Shown here in pieces: positions 53,001-62,000 of a DNA stretch of 64,000 nt; the first letter of the stretch is position 1; the number at the start of each line of letters is the position of its first letter. This DNA is from Caprimulgus europaeus (lineage: Eukaryota > Chordata > Aves > Caprimulgiformes > Caprimulgidae). A model generated the notes under the pieces. It was not told the DNA's origin and ran no database searches. It saw only the letters and a list, made by a program, of their open reading frames with translations. The DNA lies in NCBI GenBank assembly GCA_907165065.1, contig OU015523.1, forward strand, positions 17,793,834 through 17,857,833, in the 5' to 3' direction. A program made the position numbers and the translations under genes.

Positions 53001-56000
53001 CTTTGCTTTGAATTGTAGTATTAGAGGTTAAGTTGAAGTTAAATCTATTTCAGGTGGAGGTGCTGCCAGTACTGGGAATTGCTTGGGGAGTAGTTTGTTA
53101 GCATTTAAGGGAATAATGTGTGATCTGAGGGTGTTCTAGTTAAACCTTGTCAGGATTTGGATGACTTAAAGGTACTTTGAGACTCCATTTTGACCCTTGT
53201 ATGACTGATAAAGTTGACCTCAGCATCTTTTTATTTTGATGTATTGATTATTATCTGTCCTTGCTGAAGAACTCATCACCTGTGGATGTTGTATCTCCAC
53301 ACAGAAATGTGAGAATATGCCATATGAGGGGACACATTGAAACTTCTTGATAGTTTTAAGTACTGCAGATCATAATAGCCCGATGTTTATTTGAATTGAT
53401 CAGAAGGAAGATGTGACATTGCTGTTGCATATACTGTACCATTTCCCTGTTATCCTTCAGAAGCAGCTCTGAATTATAGTATTTTTATTTTTGAACCTAA
53501 TACTGTTTCCCAGAGTTTTCTGAAAAGCCCATCTACATTTCATGCACTGTTGCAGTGAAATAAATTATGGGGATAATCCTAATCTAATCCAGTGGAGAAT
53601 CTGGGATATATCCAGACAGATACAACTGCTTTTACATGAGAATTTTCCCAGTTTGCTTCACCAGCCACATAAGCATCAGCTTGTATTTTTATTTTAGGAA
53701 GTATTTCTGCTCATTTTGTTAAAAGCTTTGACAGTTTCCAGGTGATCATAGGGAGCTAGACAGAAGTCCTAACCAAAGATGGAGATACTCCGTAACTGCT
53801 AGTTTTTATTTCATTCCTATGAACAGATGCTTTCACTGTAGGAATTTATGCTGTCATCTAGACTATTAGCCAAAGAAAAAAGAAAATGCAAATTGAGACA
53901 GACATCTTTTGTTTCCTCTTGCTAAGCTGTGATCTTCAAAAGATTAATATAATTTCCTATGCTTTCTGCAGGTATTTATAAGCAGTAAATGAATTCTTTA
54001 CCAGGTCAGAGTTAATGTCTCCTATTTTATACAGCAGTGAAAAACTAGGTAAAGTACCAAATAAACTCACTTTTTTCAAGGATTTGAGAAATGTCTTCTG
54101 ATGTAGAGGCCCAAAAACTTTAGTTCTGAAAGCTGGCTTCATAAGACAAAGGACCTTTGGTTATAACTCTGTATTCCATTCTGTCCATTTTGTACAAGCT
54201 TTGTGGAATCTGTGATTTTTCTTTCCTTAAAGATTTATGTATATCATAATAGAAGTATAATATGAAAACATCCACCATTCAGTGCCTTTGTATTTCATTG
54301 CAAGGGAAGTGTCACTTCCTGGATGCTCCCAAGCCTATGAAAGAGTACTCAGATATTGTAAAGAAGACCTCATTTTTATTTTAAGGATGAGCCATGGAGT
54401 TACAGCAATTCTTGCTTGACCCTTTCAAAGTATTTTACAGCAGATATTAGACACTGGCAAAATTTTAAAGCTTTTAATCTGATTTTTCTTACTGCTGCAT
54501 TGAACAAGCTGATAGGTTTTAAGTGGAGTGTTCTGTACTAGTTTTTCTGGCTCTGGATCTGTAATTTTGTTTACAACGCCAAAGAATATTTCAGAATGTT
54601 GAAATTATATGAGTTGCTTTGTTCCTTGATCTGACATTTTTAGAAAAGGCAATTCAGATATCCTGCTGTAACAGTGTTTTTCTTGAATTACTTGGCAATA
54701 TATGTTGAAAATTATATGTATTTTTACATGCAAAGGATTTTATGGACTGTCCAGTGTGTCTCCTTCCAGAAGGGCACAGTAGTTTCTGTTCACTTTTCAG
54801 TCTGAAAATATGAGCTGAATTGAGGAATCATTTGAACTCTGCTTGTAGTTAGAATCATAATAAAGGTTGGAAGGGACCTCTAGAAGCATTGTCTAGGCCA
54901 TCACTCTGCTCAGGTCTAGTTAGACCAGGTAGATCAGGGCATTGTCCAGCTGACTCTTGAATGCCTCCAAGGACAAGTGGTCTACCACCTCTGCAGGTGA
55001 CCTCTTCCAGTATTTGATCATCCACACAAGAAAAAGTTTTTCTTTCTTGTAATGGGGAGCCCAAAACTGGGCACAGGACTTAGGATGCATTCTGGCAAGT
55101 GCTGGATAGAGCGGAAGGATTACATCCCTCAAGCTGCTGGCTCTGCTCTCACTGATTCAGTGGAGGATGTGGTTTCCCTTTTTTGCTGCAAGTTTGATCT
55201 CTATTAAGATGAAAAACACTGTAGGTTCAACTAAAGGCTTTCACTTTTACAGAAATGGTTTTAAACATTTGGCCTCTCTGCAATTTCACAATTTCAGGTT
55301 TGGATTTAATATTCTGTAGCTAGTACCCTACTAGACGAAAGTCTCTTTCATCTGCTGAAGGTCATGTGTATGATAGCACCAGTTTCTTCCTTAATTAAAG
55401 AAGAGAAGGTTTCTGGTCAGACATTTTAAAAGAGAACCTATATTAATGGATGTATTAGCACTCTGCCAGTCCAAATAACCAGAATAAAAAAAAGCAACAA
55501 GAGCTGATCAGCAGGTTAGCTCTGTCAACTGTTATAGCCAAACAGGCATGTGCTGTGTGGTCATATTTCAAATGCAGAAAGGGGGCAAAAACCAAAAAAC
55601 CCCAAGCACACAATTGATCTATATGGGAGATTTAACAAGCAGGTAGTTTAAAGGAAAGGTAAGTGCTTAAAACTATCAAAATGATACTCTAACTAAAATG
55701 TTTGTAACTGATACAGTTAAATGTAGTCACAAAGTAAAGGCAGTAAATTTGTTAGCTGAAACAACAAAACAAGCAGTGAAGATCGTCATACATTTAAGAA
55801 CTGATAATCCCAAAATGATATGCAACTGTTAGGCTCACCATGTAATGGTTGTTCAATGTTCCCAAGTTCTCTATTTTTAATTTAAAGAAGAGTTCCTTAC
55901 TGAGGACTCTCAAAGGTAAGTAATTTTCCATTCCTTTCAAGCAATGCAAACACTTCTGTAGTATTCTTCTATTCTGTGGTCTCTGTACGCTTCCCAGGTT

Positions 56001-59000
56001 GCAATACTCTCCAGCAGTCAAAATCTGGGGCTACACGCATAGATTTCCCAGACCTCACCTGTAGGCAGAGATTCAGGCATCAGACACATGGTCCTGTTGC
56101 CTTGTTGGGACTTAAAGCAACATCCATAGTGTTAGTAACTGACCTGTGTGTGCAAGCAGAAGAATATTTAGAAAGTAATTCTTTTCCATGTATAGTTATT
56201 TTGACAACAAAGTGATAACAAAAGAAGGATAAATAAGAACTCTGAATCAGAAGTTAGCAACTATAAAATCTGGTTTTGCAACATTAAAATAAGAATGAAC
56301 AATTGTTACTAGTTTATGAAATCTGTCAAAAATCTACAATGTATAATGTTAACAAGTTTGGGAAAACTTGGATTTTTTTAGAATTGTTTGATTGCTGCAT
56401 AAAAATTATGTGTAAGCTTAATTGTATTTGGAAAGCCTTATTTGACCATGTCTGTGACTTTTTCGTTGAGTATTTGGAAGCAAATTATTTATATGTTAGC
56501 ATCTATGGAGTGGTGCTAGCTCAATTATTTCAGGCATTCTTACCTCTAGTTAAAAACAAGGTTTAAAAAAAAAAAATCAAAGGAAGGATCTCTGGAAGAA
56601 TCTGGTTAGCATAGACTACAAACACTTCTCTTGTAATTGTCTTACATTTTCTTCATCCATTCCAGATGGAAAGGTGTTTTCTTTATAAAGTCTCCAGCTC
56701 GTATGTCTCATGCTTTATTTCTGTCATGTTCAAGTTGAAAAAATGTTTCTAGTCCAACCTCTTTGAAAAATTTTTCATTTTCAAAACCAGAGAATTAAAC
56801 CCAGATTGTCCCATCTTGAAAATGCAGGTGCAATGCTACTAATAAGGGTTGCTCAGGACTAGTTGTTAATATCCTGGTTGGTTGTATGGTTCCTCCACTC
56901 TGCTTACTTATTTCAGTGTTGTCCTCTGTGCAGCTCTGGATATATCATGTTTCATGCTTACATTTCAGAATTAAATCAGATTTTCTGTCTGTGTTTTCCT
57001 GTTTATTGCACAAAGCATAGCAACCATTTATGTTATGTTACTCTGCTGAGGCACACTGAGTGCTATGTGCTTTTTGAGACAGTCCAGTAGTCTGGTGTTA
57101 CACGATCACTAGGAATTTAGCAGAGGAATCTGAGGAGCAGAGTTAGATTCAAGTAGTCCAAAATTTTCCCACTGTTCTCTGGGAAAAATCTAGATTTATT
57201 TTTAGATTTGCACTGCCAGGTTTGATTTTTCAGATATGATAATATAGAGGTGATGTTATGACATACGGTAATATATTCATAGTGTTCTTCATTTGGGTAG
57301 TGTTTATTTTATATTTTGATTTCATTATTCATAATTGCAGGCAAAAATGTTAGTTTTACAAGGGGCTCTGTCAGTGACAACACACTGAACACTTTCAACT
57401 ACTTCACAGGATTTTATTTCTGTGAAAAATAAACCTGTTCACCTTGCTTTCAGAAAGATTATGTCTAGGATGAAGCGCATGATAGAAGTGTGTGACCATA
57501 ATAGGAACCCCATTCCATTGCACAGGCAGTATATTTTAATGAAAGTATGTGATACTCTCATGTGGACCTAAAGGTACCAGCAGGATGTCAATAGGGCAAT
57601 TCGTTCTTCCTCTTCAAACTGAAGAAGGCCTGAAGGGGAATACACACGTTTGTTGGCATCTGTACTAACCTCTTCTGCAAGGGCCGACACCTCCTCTCCT
57701 GCCTGGCTGACAGAAATGCACCAAGAGAAAATTGTGATCCTGACTATGTAAAGTGTTTTCTTTTAAGAATAATTTGTTATAAGTTTAAGGCGTCAGTCTG
57801 TATTGTCAGTAATAAATGATCACACTATTTTTACACTAATTTTAATTATTTTACATGCAAACTTGAGAGTGTTCTTTGGCCCATTTATACAGTTATGAAA
57901 TCTCTTTTTCTCTTTATTTAAATATGTATCTCTTTGCTGTGTGATGAAAAAAGATTAGTGACACCCATAATTATGACCCAAAATCTAATTTATTGATAAT
58001 ACACAAAAATCCCCCAGTGGAGCCTCTCTTTAACAGCAGAGATTGTATTCCTTAACATTTGTTGAGGAGATTCTCTGAGACTCATTTTTCAGGTTCTTTC
58101 TGCTCCATATTAAAGCATTTCTCTCTGGTCCTCTTTTGCTCTTTTGTTGATTACTTCCTTACAACTAGGACGATATCATCATACTTCTTATTAGTTGTAT
58201 TTAAATTCCTTTGTTCTCAGCCTCTCTCAGTTCAGTAGTAAGAGCTGGGTGTCAGCTAGTTTTTCTGTGTGAATTTATCCCTTTGTTAGAACTGAAAAAA
58301 AATGGCTGGTCTTATTTTTTTGGATTTATATTTAGTGTCACATGACTTCCTAGGCAAATGCTTGTTTCTCCTTTCTTACTGATATTTTTAATACATATGA
58401 GTTTAATAAGGCTTCAGTTTTTCACTGATAAATCATTGGTTCCTTTTGCTTATTTCAGAGGTCACCAAGTAGTTTGAAACAGTTTTATGACAAGGCAGGT
58501 TGTATAACATATATGTGTTACTGTGTGTAAACTGAAATCAGCCTGTGTATGTATACTGTGCTTCCTTTCTGTGTAATACTCCTCAAAAAGAATTTGATTG
58601 ACTTAAGGCTCTCCAGCAGGCTTGCTGCTGTCATGTTGCACATTGCATCTCATAAGGCATCTCTTGGTAGCTCCATGAAGTTCACAGTAACTAATGTTAC
58701 TTCTTAACCTCATCATCTCACTGGTACTTTGTGTGACACTGGCATTCCATCCAGCACAGTTCTGTTTCATTTTTAAGCAGGTTTTGGGGTGCATGCTGTG
58801 CTGAATGATGCTACCATTTGGTAACAGGGATAGCTAAAGCATTTTAATTTGTATTTTGTGCCATGAGCCCAGACAAAGACTAACAACCAGGACCTGCACT
58901 GTAGGAGCAGCACATGGAGAACATTGAAGAATTTTGTCATGAACTTCTCTTTTAATACATCTTAGATACAATGTGTTACTAGCTGCTTTATTAAATCAGT

Positions 59001-62000
59001 GGAGTTAAATCAGTATAAAATGGACTAATGTATTGTAGCATGAGATAATCTGCTATGATTACTTCCAGTGGCTTCCATGAGCCTTACATTTTTAAGTTAA
59101 TTAACAGAATAGCTACAAACTGAGCCCTGGCGATTTAGTTCTCTATCCCCAAACAGGAGAAAAGACTTGTGCCCTGGCAGAGTGGGATGGCTGTTACACA
59201 GCCTGGAGACTCCTGCAAGGATAAACTCTGCTGAGCTAGGACGCCCAAATGTAGTGTTTTAGTCACTCCGGTACTTGCTGCTGGAATTTAGGAGCACTAG
59301 AGAGTATAATGCAAATTCCCTTGGCCTCATAGGCAGCAGCACCTGTGGGAAGGGATAGGAAAAGGGGGGAAAAGAGAAGGGGGCTTTTTGTGCAGTGGTT
59401 TCTCCCCAAGCAACTCCTCTGCCTTCTCCAGAAGAGCAAGTTAGGAGTTGTTGCACAGAACAGTCCGTGCACTGCTTCTTAAATACCAATGTTAATGTCT
59501 CCAATATCAACTGCTGCTCAGTATCAACTCATTTCTGATATGAGAAAAGCCCCAGTGACCACATGACAACAGCAGTAAGCCAGCAAGGACAAAAGTTAAA
59601 ATGTTGTTCTTTACAAATCGAACAAAGATGGAAGAAAGCCAGGTTTTTACAAGCCTTTTGCAAGTTCTTTGAGGTGATTGGAAGACATCTGTCATGGCAA
59701 AGGAGGACCAGGTGACTCGGGTCTCAGAGGGCTAGTAAATCATTGCTGTCATTTTGGCAAAGGACAATAGCTTGAGCATTCTCACAGTGTCCCTTACAAA
59801 GTACACTGTAGGAAATGAGTGTTGTTTTCTTCTTATCACTTTTCTTGCACACTTCATTCTTTCAGACAAAGCGAAGCGGTAAGGAACCTTTTCTCAGACA
59901 GAACATAACCTTTCTTTAGAAATGTTTTGTATCACTGAGCTTATACCATAAAAAAAAGTGATAAATTAATTTTTAAATACACACATAGGATTCTCTCATA
60001 GATTTAAGTTGTCAATCTGCTTGATTCTTATCAGCTTCTCAGCAAAAATGTTGAAGTCAAACTTCTCATAATTATATTACTCTTTGTACAAGTCTTTTTG
60101 TTTTTACTATGTTTTCAAGTGCTGCATTGCTCCTTGTTGTATACATTTAAAAAATAATCATAGCTAATCAGAAGAACAGAACAGTGTTAAAATATAGAAA
60201 AGTGTGTAGCTGATCACTGAAATCCCTCTTCCGCTCATTGTTGCAGCATTCACTAACACTTCATCAACTTCAGTACTGGGAGGGATATCCCTGCAGCTTC
60301 TAGGAGGAGACTTGATTTTTTTTCTACGCAGGAACTGACTTTGCTTATTCAGAAAGGCATTGTCAAAACAACTAAGGGATTTAGGTGCCCAGATCCCTCT
60401 GATTGCTTTTGTTTAATTTGGGCCTTTGAAGGTAACTGGGACAAGCAAGCGTACTAAGAGAAACATAGCAGCATTTCTCTTAAAGTTTGGCATAGTGAAT
60501 AGGGTTTAGATGAATTGTGCCCATTCTGCACAATGTTCAGGGAAAGGGACTCACAAATGTTGATGTTTCTATAGAATATGATTCTTTTTTACTCTGTTAT
60601 GTTCCTCACCACTTCCTAGGATCACCCTGGAGATAATTAGATATCATGTTGAAACTCCTTCACACAAACTGAATTACGAAGAAAGGAAGCAGCTGGCTGA
60701 GGATTTGTCTGTTGCTGAGGTTGAACAGTCAGCCTGTGCCCTTGAACAAAACCCCTGATCCCATAGGACTTTCTACTGAAATATATGAATAGTTCCAGCA
60801 TATTTGGGAAAATTCCCTAACTATAAGTTGAATGACTCATCCACATCAGTTGCATATCTGCTGTGAGCTCAGTTAATAGCCATGTATTAAGAAACATGGT
60901 AAGAATCATGGAAGTTGTCTCCTGCAGAGCCATCTCATTATGCAGTATAGATACTAAATTGCTTTCTAAGCTATAATTCTGAACAAGTCTTTCTGATTTT
61001 ATTCGTTAAGACTGAACTGCTTTCACATGGAAAGGACATGACTTACACACTGGAAGACTACATCTAATAGCACACTTTATGTTGTATTCACCTGAAAAAA
61101 AGAAATAGCTTTTCATTGTGTACAATGAGCTATCATGGCATAGTAACCAAGAAATAAATTTATCTTGGTTCATCTTTCATCCTTCCCTTGAATACAATAC
61201 AAATCAAAGAGAGTCAATTGAATATGATACTTACATACAGAGTCTTAAAGACTAATCTAATTCTGAGAAATAAATAACTTTACATTAAAAATGAAGGCAG
61301 AAGGTTCAAGCTTGTCCTTGTCATTGTTTTGAATAGAAATATCCGATGTGCTTGCATAAGTCTGAATTTCTGTTGTGTTTGTTACCTGCTGTTTACTTAA
61401 ATCAGTAAGTATGAATCACCTGCTGACTAAAAATAATTCAGCTCTACCTGGATGTGTACCCTTTCATATGTTGAGGGGAAAATTGTGTCCAGTTATTCTT
61501 ATATTGCCTTACCCAACATGAGAGGAAGAAAAATATTGCATGAATGTTTTGTAGTCCTGTCCAACCCTCTCTGAACTCTGATCTAAGCCTTGATCAGTGG
61601 ATTGGTGTGGTTTAAAGACCTGCTGCCCATGACGAAGAGCAGACAAATGTAAGCAGTTTCAAGCAGCTATGTTTTGTTTCTTACTCTGTCAGACAGCATG
61701 ACCATGGCCTCTAGCAAGGGTCCAAGGACTTAGCCTCATATCTTGAGATCTATAGCGGACAAATCAGTTGTTCAGCAGTAAGTTTCCTTAACAGCAAAAT
61801 AAATCTGTGTGGTATATAAAGAATAAAATACTTAACAGTATTATGGCTAATTTTATAATTATCCCTAATAGTGGCATTTAGATGTTTTATAATTATCCCT
61901 AATAGTGGCATTTTAGAGTCAGGTAGGGAAGATGCATAGCTCTAAATTCTATACTGCAGTAAATGACACTTGCAGTTCTTTTTGAGAGCGAAAACAAAAT

